From: Ypsolopha sequella
Lineage: Eukaryota > Arthropoda > Insecta > Lepidoptera > Ypsolophidae
Direction: 5' to 3'
DNA length: 64,000 nucleotides
Assembly (NCBI GenBank): GCA_934047225.1
Contig: OW203997.1
Coordinates: forward strand, 9,782,417-9,846,416
The notes under the pieces are model-generated. The model did not search any database. It worked only from the letters and a program-made list of their open reading frames with translations, and was not told where the DNA came from. How positions within the stretch are numbered: the stretch's first letter is position 1; each line of letters begins with the position of its first letter. This document shows positions 10,831-22,815 of this stretch, piece after piece. The position numbers were made by a program, and so were the translations under genes.

Positions 10831-11225
10831 GTGTGGACTTTACTTTTTTTGAGTAACAATACAGCTAAATTTTTGTGAGCTTACAAAGTACTACCACTAA
10901 AAGTAAATAACAGCTTGTAAGAAAATTAAATAATCATTGTTGAAGACATTAACTAATGTTAAATAATTTATCAATGTATTTCCCAAGCACCTAACTCAGA
11001 ACAAAATGATAACAATAACCTTGATAGCAAGTAATTTGCCTCAGAAGGCTGCAAATTATTAAAATTTAGCAGTCGCTAGTAAGAAAATTAAAACATAAGA
11101 TTGGTAATTTATTCCCTCATGAAAGCTGCGTTTAAGTACTCTTGCACGCAACTTTGTTTGCTAAACTATATCATTAGTTTTCGGCTTGGGTGATATTTTG
11201 TTAATCCGGGCTCCCAGGATAAATC
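10831..11225. other. Stretch without a recognisable gene
   Basis: AT-rich sequence. No gene or repeat was identified. Confidence 0.4.
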
Positions 11226-11952
11226 AAAAAACCAGTCAAGTGCGAGTTCCGTACCATTTAAATAAGTTAATATACTTAAATAATTTCACTAGAAATTACA
11301 AACTTATCTTTACCTACAAAATTCATGAAACAAGTCTGAAAAATGAAATTGGTTGAGTATTCGGGGACGTAACCATAAACTACATTAGAAATCAGCGTTT
11401 TCAGTGTTTCTTGTTCAAAAACCGAATATAATAATAGTACATAAAAGACAAATATTACGAATTCCTAACTACTTTGGTCTTTGAAATGACTTCGTAACAA
11501 AAATGTTAACAAATTGACACCTCTGACAGCCCCCTATTTCTTAATTTCTTAACATAAAAAGTAAAAAAAATATGAATTCTATACTCAATGAGTTCTAGAC
11601 AAAGTGTGCACGTGCCAGGGTAAGAACAACTCGGCCATTAGGCTCTTTTTTCACGTACTCATATTTGGCCTCCATTAATCAACTCGTCCCACAGTCAACT
11701 CAAACAGGGGACGAGTTGGAAAAAATATTTACTTTGAAATTCGTCATGGGACGAGTTGAGGGGGGTCGTCCCTTACATTTTAATTTGAATTTCCGTTTTG
11801 AGTCAACATTCTATATAACATATCAAAATTTCAGGTCTTTATCTCATTCTGTTTAAGAGCTAGAGACCCGTGACATACGGACAGACAAACAGACTGACAG
11901 CAGAGTGACAATAAGGGCTCTGTTTCGTTCTTTGGGTACGGAACTCAAAAAA
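11226..11952 (+). repeat. Degenerate CCAAGTGCGAGT / GGTACGGAAC repeat
   Basis: Opens with CCAGTCAAGTGCGAGTTCCG and closes with ACGGACAGACAAACAGACTG, ..GGGTACGGAACTC. In between it holds CTCGTCCCACAGTCAACTC and two GGGACGAGTTG blocks. Similar ACTCGTCCCA wording occurs near 39870. Probably an old copy with inserted material. Confidence 0.5.
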
Positions 11953-12450
11953 ATCGTTTTATGATACAAACTTTCACTGAAAAAGCGTGATTTTCTGTGT
12001 AAATGCCTAAGTTCACCGACCTCACGAAGATGGTTCATTGAATCTTGCATACATTATGTAATTTATGAAGATGTTCATCTTAATGTTATGTTATGATGAC
12101 CTTTTGGTGCATAGGTTCATTCACATTGTTCAAGTTCAAGGTAATTTTTACTCATCTTTTATTCTGACTCATGTTTTCGGATGAATAAAGCTGTGAATAG
12201 ACAAATGCTTTTCTGCTGATCAAACTGGGTCATCATCATCTTTACACTGTCTACTACTTGACAGATAACTTGTTCTTCAAGTTTATCCATTTATGTAATT
12301 TACACTATAGATATTTCATGGATATTTACACAAAACAACTTCTGCTCAAATAAAAAAATAAACGTCATGATTTTATTTTTATATTAGTTTGTTTACTAGA
12401 AATTTGCTTCTAATTGATATTTTCTAGGTTGTAATGCACTCTTATAATAT
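11953..12450. other. Stretch without a recognisable gene
   Basis: AT-rich sequence with no supported coding frame or repeat. Confidence 0.4.
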
Positions 12451-12692
12451 AAGGTGAAATTTAATCAACCGCCTGAATTCATACCGGAGGCTCGGTTAGT
12501 AATCAGGAACAATTTTCAATTACCTGTAAGGTAACATTCGAAAAAAAATAATCTCGTGTACTGCCTATACTAGGATTTGGATTTTTTAGTCCAGTGTGAA
12601 TGGGAACAAAAAGTCCTTGAAAATTGAACCTTGTTCCTGATTACTAACAGAGTCTCCAGTATGAATTCAGGCGGTTGGTTAAATTTCACCTT
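12451..12692. mobile_element. Inverted-repeat MITE (AAGGTGAAATTTAA ends)
   Basis: The left end reads AAGGTGAAATTTAATCAACC followed by GCCTGAATTCATAC. The right end is the near-exact complement (GTATGAATTCAGGCGG, TTAAATTTCACCTT). The arms extend through AATCAGGAACAA / TTGTTCCTGATTACTAAC. Decayed relatives lie at 14812-14880 and 20692-20822. Non-coding. Confidence 0.75.
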
Positions 12693-13190
12693 GTATAATA
12701 AGTATATGTAGAATATCCAAAACGATGGATGTCGCTACAAAATATAGTTTTCTGCTATAAACCATTTTATTCCTTTCTAAACTTGAAAATTTTATCTCCG
12801 GACCTGAACGTTCGTGTAAAAGCATGTTCCGGCAAAACTTAATAAAATAGCGTAAATGAATTATGTACGTGACTCGTAGTTCGTGACCATGCTTTTCTAT
12901 CTCTTTTACCCTTTACATAATCATAGCGGGTTTAAAGAGACAGGTAATATTAAATTAACAAATTCTACGAATCCTATTGATGCCTATTGAAGGTTACTTT
13001 GTTTGTTACAGCGAAATGATTACTATGAATATAAGTGATCAAAATTTATAAGAAAACTTTTGCAAAAAAATATATTTACCGGTACAACTGGATAGATGAG
13101 GCATTGTTTTTTCACCTTTTTTGTCATATTTACATGTAAATAGACTAGTGATTATTGATTACTTGTAAAATATATGAAATAAAAACAATT
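12693..13190. other. Stretch without a recognisable gene
   Basis: AT-rich sequence. It leads into the hammerhead-like motif at 13198 and could be the body of the same, otherwise unrecognisable element. Confidence 0.3.
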
Positions 13191-13197
13191 ACTACGA

Positions 13198-13227
13198 CTG
13201 ATGACGGCCCCATAATGTAGGTCGAAA
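13198..13227 (+). ncRNA. Hammerhead-like core, copy 1
   Basis: CTGATGA (13198-13204), one C, then GGCC pairing with GGTC (one G-T wobble), then GAAA (13224-13227) and TATATC. The blocks match the invariant hammerhead residues around stem II. Stem I is not clear. Supported mainly by the three related copies. Confidence 0.3.
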
Positions 13228-13384
13228 TATATCAAGTCTTTTATTTTACTATTTACTTTTTTTATAAAATATTTTCATTTATATAACTCTCATAGCTTAA
13301 TTTTTAAAATACCATTTTTTTTCAGAACGTACGCCCTTTTAGGACATAGTTTTCATTATTTTGGTATATAAATTAACTATTATT

Positions 13385-13740
13385 TTTTTATGATTTTTTT
13401 AACAATTATCCGATGACCTTGTCACTTGAGAATTTTAGACATTATACTGATTGTGATGTGTGATTGCTTATAAAAAAGTGGCCTGTCTCTGTCTGTCTAC
13501 TCATCTGTCATCTAGCTGTCAAATTAGTCTGAAGCAAATTATTATAAATTTATCTTGATAGCAAATGACACATTTCTAAACAGACATTACTCAAGTGACG
13601 TCACACGAGGGCAAATGGAAGTTGCAGTCTTTTCGTAAAAATATTCATCATCATGAGGTATTTTAGACCAAAACTTCGAAAATACGGCTTATTAATCCTT
13701 AATCTAGAAATGGTTTTCGAATTAATATAAGTCATAATAT
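13385..13740 (-). repeat. Family F repeat, minus-strand copy
   Basis: On the minus strand it reads CGAAAACCATTTCTAGATTA, then GTGACGTCACTTGAG, GCTATCAAGATAAATTTATA and TTCTCAAGTGACAAGG. It is colinear with 28140-28511 and 50042-50395. Non-coding, class unknown. Confidence 0.7.
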
Positions 13741-14520
13741 TTCAGAGACTGCGTTAAGTTATTTTATATTCTTGTTGATTTTAGGAAAACACGACATTTT
13801 TGTTGAGACAATTTTCGTTTAATTCACAACCAAAAGGGAGCCATCAGCCAACAGCCATCAGCAATTAGCCATCAACCCCATTATTAAGTTCGTAAGGGTC
13901 CCCAAAAAGGTGCGTTACAAAATGATGAAGGACTTCATTAAACAAAACACGCGTACAGGAAAATGCTAATTTAACAAAGAAATTATCATAATAACAATGT
14001 TACAAATGCCGGCGTGCGTACTACCATTTTGGTTAATTAGTACTTTTAAAATTCTATGCCAAGGCAACATAATTATTTTGTCTGCGAAAATGTTTTGTAA
14101 CATTTTGCCCTACTCGGAATTTCGGTCCGGCTTAAATACAAATTTTTGCTAAAGTGAAGTAAAGTTCAAGTTTTGTTGGTCAAGATTATTTTATTTTTTA
14201 AATTATGAGTAAATAACAAAAAGAACGGTGATTCAGGGAAAGCAACGATGCATATCATAGTTGCAGAGTGCTAGTATATACATTTAACCTTTTTGGTATG
14301 CATAAAGGAACAAAATTTAATAAATTACATGTTTAAGAGATACTTCTTCTTTTGTACGAGAAGAGGCTTTCGAGGCTGAAAAATACATCAGTAACTCAGT
14401 ACTCTCATGATTTGATGTTTCGGTTGTTTATACAACTATTACTTTAGATCCACAGCTATGTTTATATGGTATATAATAATGTAGACAGAGGAATAAAATA
14501 ATTAATAAATCAAAGGCATT
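13741..14520. other. Stretch without a recognisable gene
   Basis: Holds a short CCATCAGC tandem (13840-13875: GCCATCAGCCAACAGCCATC). Otherwise AT-rich and featureless. Confidence 0.4.
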
Positions 14521-14524
14521 TAAT

Positions 14525-14880
14525 TAAGTTCAAATTCAAATAGTTTATTTTGTAAAGTAGGTACACATAATACACTTTTTACGAGTAAAATTTAATCTTA
14601 TAATAAAATATATTTAGGGCCGAGTTTTCAATTGACAGATAAAATTTATTCCTATGAATAAACCACGTTGGTTTCACTCTAACACCTTTTGTTTTATGAA
14701 ATCGATATAGTTTATTCCTAGGAATAAATTTTATCTGGCAATTAAAGGTTTATTTAAGTTATGTAGCAATATAGTATATACGATTCAAATGATAGGTAAA
14801 ATCTATAATTATACAAGGTAAAACCTAATCAACCGCCCGCGAACCCATACCGGAGTCCCAGCCAGCGACAAGACATAGGG
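14525..14880 (+). repeat. Family G repeat, interrupted by a nested MITE
   Basis: CAAATTCAAATAGTTTATTTT, CACTTTTTACG, AAAGGTTTATTTAAGTTATG and ACAAGGTAAAACCTAATCAA run colinear with 20505-20822. In this copy the run is broken at 14620-14745 by a palindromic insert that the other copy lacks. Confidence 0.7.
14620..14745. mobile_element. Nested palindromic MITE
   Basis: Arms GACAGATAAAATTTATTCCT and its near complement AGGAATAAATTTTATCTGGC enclose about 60 bp. The empty site is visible in the sister copy near 20590-20635, which shows the element moved into an existing repeat. Confidence 0.7.
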
Positions 14881-15605
14881 ATTTAAATTCATCATTGTAC
14901 TTCGCAAATAATTTTCAATGCTTCCCCGCGACAGCTTCCTTCTATTTTTTGCTTCATCCGTTTATCCGATTTTAAACAAATATCTTTTATAATAAATTAG
15001 CTCGATTTCAGTGTTATGTGAGATACAGATTCAATCTAACAGGAAATCCGGAAAAACACGGAATGATTTAAAAAATGTAACTAGGTAATTTTGAACCAGA
15101 TTAAAACAGTAGATTTTGTAATAAGCAGAAAAGAGGAAATTATTTCTCAAGACGTTATTATAATATAAAATTATGAGATATATTATATCCGAGATGACCT
15201 TGGCTTCTTACTCAGAGGCTGGCAAACCGGTCCGATGATAGTGAAAGTAGCCTGATTCACTCACGTGTTTATAGTCTGACTACATAATTGTGTGCCTTTG
15301 TGTTCTGGAGTAACTTGTATAATATTTAATTTCGATTCAATATGGAAAATAACCTTCTTTAATCATTTGAGGTGTTTTATTATAAGGACTTGTAAATTGG
15401 CTAATATGTTCTTGCAAATTTTGTGATAGTTGTTAATTTATAGAAGGACCACGATAAAGGTATAGGAGTGAAGTAAGTTAGTAAGCAGTAAAGATTTCCT
15501 GGTCAGGCAAAATAATATTCAATATCTAAGTGTATCTACGGAGAAACGCTTTAAAGAAGTTCTATTTCGTCTGCAATTTCTCACGAAGAATAAATCCTTA
15601 TATAA
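14881..15605. other. Stretch without a recognisable gene
   Basis: AT-rich sequence. No repeat or coding region was identified. Confidence 0.4.
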
Positions 15606-15607
15606 AT

Positions 15608-15900
15608 AAATCTATTCCAGGTACTTTTGACATGGCCATTCTCTTCTTCAGTTTATAGCCAATTTGGTCAGCATACGTCTTTCTAGGGCGGCCTGATCGA
15701 GCTGTACCTTATACTTGCGCACCATAATTTTCTTTTGTCACTCTACTTTCATTCATCCTCTCTATATGTCCAAACCACCGTAGTATTCCTTTTTCTATTT
15801 TAGTCACTACATCTTTTTTCAGACCGCAACGATTCCGTATGTTATTATTCAATGTTAAACCACACATACTACGTAAGGAACGCATTTCCACTGCATTCAT
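15608..15900 (-). pseudogene. Decayed C-terminal end of a non-LTR reverse transcriptase
   Basis: The 15709-15900 frame translates to MNAVEMRSLRSMCG, ..RNRCGLKKDVV and LRWFGHIERMNESR. This is the C-terminal, post-reverse-transcriptase segment common in insect non-LTR retroelements. After a TAA the same sense continues in another reading with GRPRKTYADQIG at about 15670. I see no polymerase motifs, so only the 3' piece remains, with at least one break. Exact family not determined. Confidence 0.65.
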
Positions 15901-16141
15901 GCTACTTTACTATTCAAAGTAGAGTGAATAAATCTTCAGTCCTACTTTTAACTTAGAACTGGATGACAACACGAAGGAATGGAAATCTGGCAACGTAAAA
16001 TTAAGAAATAAGTGTACTTACGTAAGTGTAACAAAAAAAGCTGGGAGTATGTGTGTTATAGAAACTGTACCCTCTGTCCCGTAATATGGGGCCTTTAAAT
16101 CTTGAGTACGTAAATATATGGTTAAAAATTATGCTTTGTAA

Positions 16142-16154
16142 AAGCCGTACATAC
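16142..16154 (+). repeat. Target site duplication, left copy
   Basis: AAGCCGTACATAC occurs here and again at 19781-19793, exactly outside the retroelement. A perfect 13-bp duplication indicates target-primed insertion with little decay since. Confidence 0.9.
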
Positions 16155-19100
16155 TGTGCTGGAGGCTAACAAACAAACTATCGCCCTGATCCAAGAGCCT
16201 TGGATCAGGGCGGACAGAATATGCGGCCTGGGCAACATAGGAGGTAAGCTATTTTTAAATACCTCCGTGCAAAGCCCACGGACATGTATTTACGTCCCGC
16301 GCCACTTGAATGCCGTGCCTCTAACACAGTTCTGTTCCAGGGATCTGACGACAGTCAGGCTCAAAGTTCAGGCCTGTGGGGGAGGCGACGCTACTGTGGT
16401 GCTGGCGTCTGCCTACCTTCCTGGTGATGAGGAGGTGCCCACTAGGGAGCTGGCGGACTTGATACAGCACTGCGAGCAAAGTGGCCTGGACCTAATCGTG
16501 TCAGCAGACTCCAACTGTCACCACCCAATTTGGGGCAGCGAGACTCCTAACAAGAGAGGTGAAGACCTAGTATCTTATCTTTTCTCAACGAACCTAACAG
16601 TCCTCAACAAGGGCTGTGAACCAACTTTCGTTACCTCCAGATTTCAAACAATAGTAGATATCACCTTAGCTACGGAGACAGCTTCAAAACTGGTCACGGA
16701 TTGGCACGTGTCCGAGGAGCCCTCTTTCTCGGACCACAGGCGAATCTGCTACAAACTAGGTGTCCACATAGAGAGACCACTACCTAGACGTAACCCGAGG
16801 AAAACGGACATCGCAAGGTATAAGGGTCTTCTGAAAGAAGAACTGCAGAAGATTAACTTTCAGGATATGAGGACAAAAGCTAGCAACATTGAAGCCAATG
16901 TCAAAACACTAACAAACAGTATTAACACATGCTACCAGAAGGCTTGCCCACTAGTGACACAATCCTCCAAAAACTCAAAATGTCACTGGTGGGGACCTGA
17001 ACTCGAACGGCTCCGGCATAAGTCGAGACGTTTATTCAACAGAGCCATGAACACCAGAAACGAGGAAGACTGGGAGAAGTACAAAGAGGCCCAATCATTC
17101 TACAAAAAGCGCATCAGGATTAGGAGATGCGAATCCTGGCGCCGTTTCTGTGAGAACATTGAATCAAACAATGAAGCTGCCAGGATACGTAAGGTCCTAT
17201 CAAGTGACCAAGATCGCAACCTAGGCTCGCTTAAGAAACAGGATAATAACTATACCAACACAGACAATGAGACCTGTGAAGTACTACTCCAGACACACTT
17301 CCCAGGTTGCAGCATTTCAGACGATTGTACCTGGGGAGAAACAACGAGCAGAACTCCAACTGAGCAGGACTGGAAAGCGGCCGAGAATGTGGTCGATACT
17401 GACAAGACCACCTGGGCCGTTAACAGCTTCCTACCGTTCAAATCGGCGGGGCTGGATGGCGTATTCCCCGCTCTTCTGAGATGGGGAATCGACTACCTAG
17501 CAGAACCGCTGACAGACATCCTAAAAGCATGTCTGGCACACGGCTACATACCGTGTGACTGGAGGGAAGTCAAAGTTATATTTTTGCCTAAACCGGGTAG
17601 AAGTGACTACACTGATGCGAAATCCTTTAGACCCATTAGTCTCACATCCTTCCTTCTCAAGACCCTGGAAAGGCTATGCGACAGGCATATCAGAGACGGA
17701 GCTCTAAAGAAGAAACCGCTACACCCGAATCAACATGCCTACAGTTCGGGTAAATCAACAGAGTCGGCTCTGCATAGCGTAGTGAGAAAAATTGAGAGTG
17801 CTCTAAATACGAAGGAATCAACCTTAGGGGCCTTTATCGATATCGAGGGCGCCTTTGACAAAACTAAATTTACAAACATCAGCCAGGCTCTCATTAAATA
17901 TGACGTCGAACCAACACTACACGAGTGGATAGACAACATGCTTAAGTTGAGAGCGGTGCAACTAAGTGTGAATGGCACTACCAGAGCTGTGGTTGCCAAG
18001 GGCTGCCCACAGGGAGGCGTCCTATCACCGCTGCTCTGGAATATCGTGGCAGACGATCTAATCCGACGTCTCAACGATAGGTGCTTTCACACAATAGGCT
18101 ATGCCGACGACCTTGCGATTCTTATTAATGGAAAATTCGAAGGCACACTCTGTGAACTGATGCAGGGTGCATTCAAAGTCGTTGAAAAATGGTGCGAGGA
18201 GTACCAATTAACAGTGAACCCGAAAAAAACGGAACTAGTCCTGTTCACCAACAAGAGAAAATTGGCGAACATGGGACTACCGAAACTCTTCGGCACTGCT
18301 TTAACCCTATCAACTGAAGTCAAATACCTGGGTATGACACTTGACAGTAAGCTGAATTGGACAAAACATATGAACATCAAACTGAAAAAGGGAACCATAG
18401 CATTATGGCAGTGCAAACGCCTTTTGGGTAAGAAATGGGGACTACGCCCAAACATAATGCTTTGGCTTTACAAAGCAGTGATAAGACCAATGGTCTCGTA
18501 CGGTGCCGTTGTCTGGTGGCCCAGGATGGACGCCGGCTACGTACAGAAAGAACTATTAAAGTTCCAAAGGCTTGCCTGTATGCTAACCACAAGTTGCATG
18601 CGAACCACTGCATCCGCGGCCCTCGAGATAATTCTGGACATCCCGCCGCTACATCTGTTTATACAACAGGAGGCGGCGGCTGCTACGTTCAGACTCAGGG
18701 CAGCCGGACAGTGGAAAAGCGACGACAGGGCACCACACACGCGCATTCTTGGGCTGGCCTTGTCCCACCAACCACTAATGGACGCGCCGTGTGACAGAAT
18801 CCCTAGAAAACATGTATTTAATAGACATTACAACGTTCAATTATTTGAGGAACCAGCAGACCACTCTAATATCCACGAGGTAAGGATATATACAGATGGC
18901 TCCAAAACAGAGGAGGGTACTGGGGCCGGAGCGTACTCAGCCGAACTTAACATTTACAAATCAACAGCCTTGGGTAAGCACAATACGATTTTCCAAGCGG
19001 AATGCATCGGAATTATCCTGGCGACAAGCGCGGTACTCAGAAGGGAAGCTAGAGGCCTCAATATTAGGATACTTTCTGACAGCACGGCGGTACTACGAGC

Positions 19101-19780
19101 CCTTAGCAAGACCACGGTAAACTCTGGGCTAATACTACAATGTCTTAATCAACTGGAAGAGGTAAGTCGTCATAATAATGTAACCCTCCAGTGGATAAAA
19201 GGACACAGTGGATCGCTGGGCAACGACGCAGCAGATGAACTGGCGAAAAAAGGCGCAAGGTTAAAACCAGTAGGTGCTGAACCCCTGGTTCCCTTGCCCT
19301 TTAACCAGATACGAACATAGCTGCGTGAAAGAACCAGCTCTCAACATGCTGAGCAATGGGCAAGCATGACAGCCTGCAGACAGACGAAAGCGGTTTTCCC
19401 TACCGTGGACCGTCGTCTGACAAAGAAACTACTACGTCTTAATAGATCCAACCTTCGCATGATGATAGGGCTAATCACAGGACACAGTAACCTTAACAGA
19501 CACTTCTATATTATAGGTCTAACGGACAGCCCTCTATGCAGAGCTTGTATGGAGGTCGAAGAAACGCCGACCCACGTGACAGTAGATTGCGTAGGAGTCA
19601 GCACACAACGGGCTAAGATCCTCGGTGAACCGAGGACGCTCCGCCAGTCCTGTGGCGACCTAGGTCGCCTCTTGGGATTTTGGCGTGAGCTGGGCTGGCT
19701 AGAATAGACGGCCCCACACTTTTCCACGCACAAAGGTCCAAAAAAAGAGACTAGGTGCGGAAACCGAGCCCACCAAGAAG
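16155..19780 (+). mobile_element. 5'-truncated LINE (endonuclease, RT, RNase H)
   Basis: The element spans from directly after the left target duplication to directly before the right one. The 5' end is cut inside the start of the endonuclease domain, so ORF1 and the promoter are missing: a typical dead-on-arrival copy. The 3' end has a 73-bp untranslated part with AGACTAGGTGCGG and ends in a short AAG run (AAGAAG) instead of poly-A. The order APE-type endonuclease, reverse transcriptase, RNase H, CCHC-like tail fits the I/LOA group of insect LINEs. I favour LOA-like without proof. It is richer in G+C than the flanks and keeps its frame with one stop, which suggests a young insertion. Confidence 0.9.
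16156..19707 (+). pseudogene. LINE ORF2 polyprotein, truncated, one in-frame TAG
   Basis: Residues are counted from 16156 (first codon GTG, not a real start). Endonuclease, residues 1-200: IALIQEPW with the catalytic Glu, then SADSNCHHPIWG, VDITLAT and SFSDHRR. Reverse transcriptase, about 440-720: FLPKPG, SFRPISL, AFIDIEGAFD, GCPQGGVLSPLLWN and YADD at 649-652. RNase H, about 908-1037: YTDGSK (Asp914), AECIGI, LSDSTA and GHSGSLGNDAAD, so the acidic residues and the His are present. A TAG at 19318-19320 follows. The same frame then runs on for 128 codons to TAG at 19705-19707 and includes CRACMEVEETPTHVTVDC, a CCHC-type motif found at the end of such proteins. The fault is thus a single nonsense codon, with no frameshift seen. 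The missing N-terminus is probably a few tens of residues. Confidence 0.9.
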
Positions 19781-19793
19781 AAGCCGTACATAC
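19781..19793 (+). repeat. Target site duplication, right copy
   Basis: AAGCCGTACATAC, identical to 16142-16154. Confidence 0.9.
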
Positions 19794-20504
19794 GTTGTCT
19801 TTGTGTCCATGACTTCAGCTCCTCATCAGTGGCTTTCAATTTTTATCAGACTCTACTAGCACAGGAAACAAGTAATTTTTACACAATTTTGCACTGCGAT
19901 CATTTAAAATTAAAGTTCAATGTTTTCCGGCGACTTCAAGGTCTCTGAGTTCAAAGGATCGTAATAAATATGTGGTTTTACGAAGAAATTTAACTCACTT
20001 GACATTTTTCAAGGCAACTTTTTTAATTTATAAAGTTACGGAATACAACAATTAAATAAACTCGCGTTAGTTTTGCTTCTATGCTTTTACAATTGATTTG
20101 AATTTAGTGCAAGACATTACCTATTACTCGATATAATAGAATTAAATAAAAATTGCTCTGCAAATGTCATAATAAATCATACCCATAATTCATACGTATG
20201 AATACAATACCTCACGCCCAGTAGATCTAAACAAATATAAAATCTCATTGACTATTCAACATTATTCTTTTGTGTTGCAACATTTACAAGCCGATAAAGA
20301 TCACTTCGCAATCTTAATTTCTAGGCTGAAGAAAATTAATCTGCATTTTAGATATTCATTAGGGTAAAAGTAATTCTGGTAACAATCATGTCAATGTAAG
20401 TTTCAGTGCTCTATTTTTACGAAATGAACCGTGTCATGATTAAGTTGGTCTTTATACTATTTTAATAGTCATACAGAAAATACTCGCCGTATATTTATCA
20501 AATT
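19794..20504. other. Stretch without a recognisable gene
   Basis: AT-rich flank of the LINE. No supported feature. Confidence 0.4.
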
Positions 20505-20822
20505 CAAATTCAAATTCAAATAGTTTATTTTGCAAAGCAGGTATAGATATATACACTTTTTACACGTCAAATTTAATCTAATAAAGAAAATATATGTAAT
20601 AAAATAATAAATGTACATGAACTAAATTAAAGGTTTATTTAATTTATGTAGCAATATATTTACGATTAAAATGATAGGTAAAATATATATTATACAAGGT
20701 AAAATCCAATCAGCCGCCCGAACCCATACCGGAGACCCGGCCAGGGACCAGGAACAAGGTTCAATGATCACCAACCGAGCCCCCAGCACGAATCCAGGCG
20801 GCCGACCAAATCCCATCCTATA
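20505..20822 (+). repeat. Family G repeat, uninterrupted copy
   Basis: Contains the imperfect TTCAAA triplication, TAGTTTATTTTGCAAAG, CACTTTTTACACGTCAAATT and a right part ACAAGGTAAAATCCAATCAG with GCCGCCCGAACCCATACCGG. It closes with CCAGGCGGCCGACCAAATCC, an inverted echo of that segment. Colinear with 14525-14880. Confidence 0.7.
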
Positions 20823-22464
20823 TACTACATACTAATAGGTTACATATATAAATACATGCCTACCTCCGCCCATTCGATTAGTCTTGCTAAGAAGAAGGGC
20901 AAGAAACTTAGCAAGATCATGTCTAGTCTTGATCTATCTAGTCTTATATCGTAAAATCTTGAGTATGATCTCAAAAAAAGTGCATGTTGAAAGGCATATT
21001 ATGTTAACAGACGTCCCTAATGTAAGAATAAAATAATTAAAGTATTGTTTTCTTGAAAAAATTGTTATTTACAAACTATACTTTCACACTAAGTGCGAAG
21101 CTAAAGCAAACTAGTTCATACAGACAATGGTTGAAATTGTGACCAAATCCGTTGTCACACATGCGTGCCGCGCATTTCGCATTGCGCGATGGATTGCGAA
21201 TGGTTGAAAGATGGTCGAATTTGTGACTGGATCCTTCGTCTACTTTTATGGACTGCTAGATTTTGCGCCATAATTAAGGTATGTTATTATATTTATATAT
21301 ACTGTGGATATGCTGGTTAAAACTTTTATTCTGGGCAAACATGTCAGCCAACAGTGAGCTACGAAAATGATGAACAATTTTTTACCAGCATAATCAAAAT
21401 CTTTCTGCTTTGTTTTGCTATTTTCATTTTGTTAGTTTATATAAAGTAGTGTATGAAACTGCACATAATTAGGTATTAAAAGACTCGTGTAATGTCTTTA
21501 AAAACTCGCTTCACTCGCGTTTTAATTACCTCTGTTATGCATCAGTTCTAAAAACCAGTCTTTTTCTTGAACTTATAAATATATTTATAATTTGCAATAT
21601 TCTGCTAAAAACTCTTAAATATGTATGGAAGAGATTGAAGATATTTTTACTGGTTCTATTTTCTACGAGTTTTTTTATTATTACAAACATTACAATTATT
21701 TATATATATTTATTGGATCTATAGTTTTATTTGTTTAACTATTTAATTAAACTTCGTAACTTCCAAGAGGAAGCGCGAGATCCCTGAACCCCAGGTTATA
21801 CGTAACTTATAACAGGGTCTCACTGTAACCTTTGTAACGATTTATGGTTTAATAAATAGCATTTTTTTTTACTAAATTGGCTTTTAAAACTCTATTTTCA
21901 TGATTCATATTTCCTAAAGGTATCAAGAGGATATCACTAAAAACATAACTGCCACTCGTATCTCCATTTTATCTTGGGGAGATATATTTTACCTTTTTAC
22001 GTACTCATGATGGATATATTTTATCCATGAACCTGTGAATCGGTACGTATAAGAACGTACGTAATAATATGTAACTATGCATGAATGATATAGGAACATA
22101 TCTGTGCTTTTAGGTAAAGCGCTCGTGTGTATGTTAAATCAACTTTGCACTCGCTTGTTTTGCTATATTCATTTATTTATTTATTTACTTTAATTAAAAC
22201 GGACAAACCAATTACAATAATTAAAGATAGTAACACAAACACAAAATGGTACAATCAACTAAAATAAATAAGAATAACACATAAAGTCAGAAACAGTCCT
22301 TCTCACAAAAACACAAACACTGTGACAATATTTTCTGCCATCCATCAGCAAACAGATCACAGTCCTGATTGGCGTTTAGAAGAGCGTTGAGGGAGAGAAG
22401 AGTACGCGGTATGGGTGACTTAGATCGCGCCTTTGTGCGACACGACGGCACAGCGAAAACATAT
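20823..22464. other. Stretch without a recognisable gene
   Basis: AT-rich. An (ATTT)n run at 22168-22190 is followed by 250 bp (AAACGGACAAACCAATTACA onward) that looks like an untranslated retroelement tail. The minus-strand 70-codon frame at 22287-22499 has no motif I can name. Confidence 0.35.
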
Positions 22465-22720
22465 ACAACATGTAACATGTAACAAAAATATGCGGTCATA
22501 TATTTGAAGAGCTTATTCAGTCAATGGTATAGAACAACTTTTACTATGGAACCAACTCTGAAATCTCAAAAAGAAAATCCGCCCCTTTATACATTTTTCT
22601 ATTAAACAGCTACTTTTTTTTGTGATTTCAGGGTTGGCCCCATCCATAGTTAAAGTCTGCTATACCACTGATTGAATAAGCTCTTCAAATATGATCACAC
22701 CTTTCTGTTACACGTTGTAT
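22465..22720. mobile_element. Inverted-repeat MITE, family H, copy 1
   Basis: The arms read TACAACATGTAAC, ..TTTGAAGAGCTTATTCAGTC and TATAGAACAACTTTTACTAT, facing TTGAATAAGCTCTTCAAATA and ACACGTTGTA. The sister copy lies at 39543-39791. Non-coding. Confidence 0.75.
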
Positions 22721-22815
22721 ATCATATTTTCTACTAATATATTGGTGCTATCATCTTTGTGTTCTGTGAATGGGGAACATATATTTACAGTATATTTAAA
22801 TTGAGTAGGGTGAAA

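Noticed and set aside
10577..10859. Overlapping minus-strand frames as small proteins
   Set aside because: They cover the family F / CCAAGTGCGAGT-type repeat junction and are not conserved between repeat copies.
17739..18794. Antisense and shifted frames of 110-119 codons over the LINE
   Set aside because: They are by-products of the long, GC-richer polyprotein frame on the plus strand and have no domains of their own.
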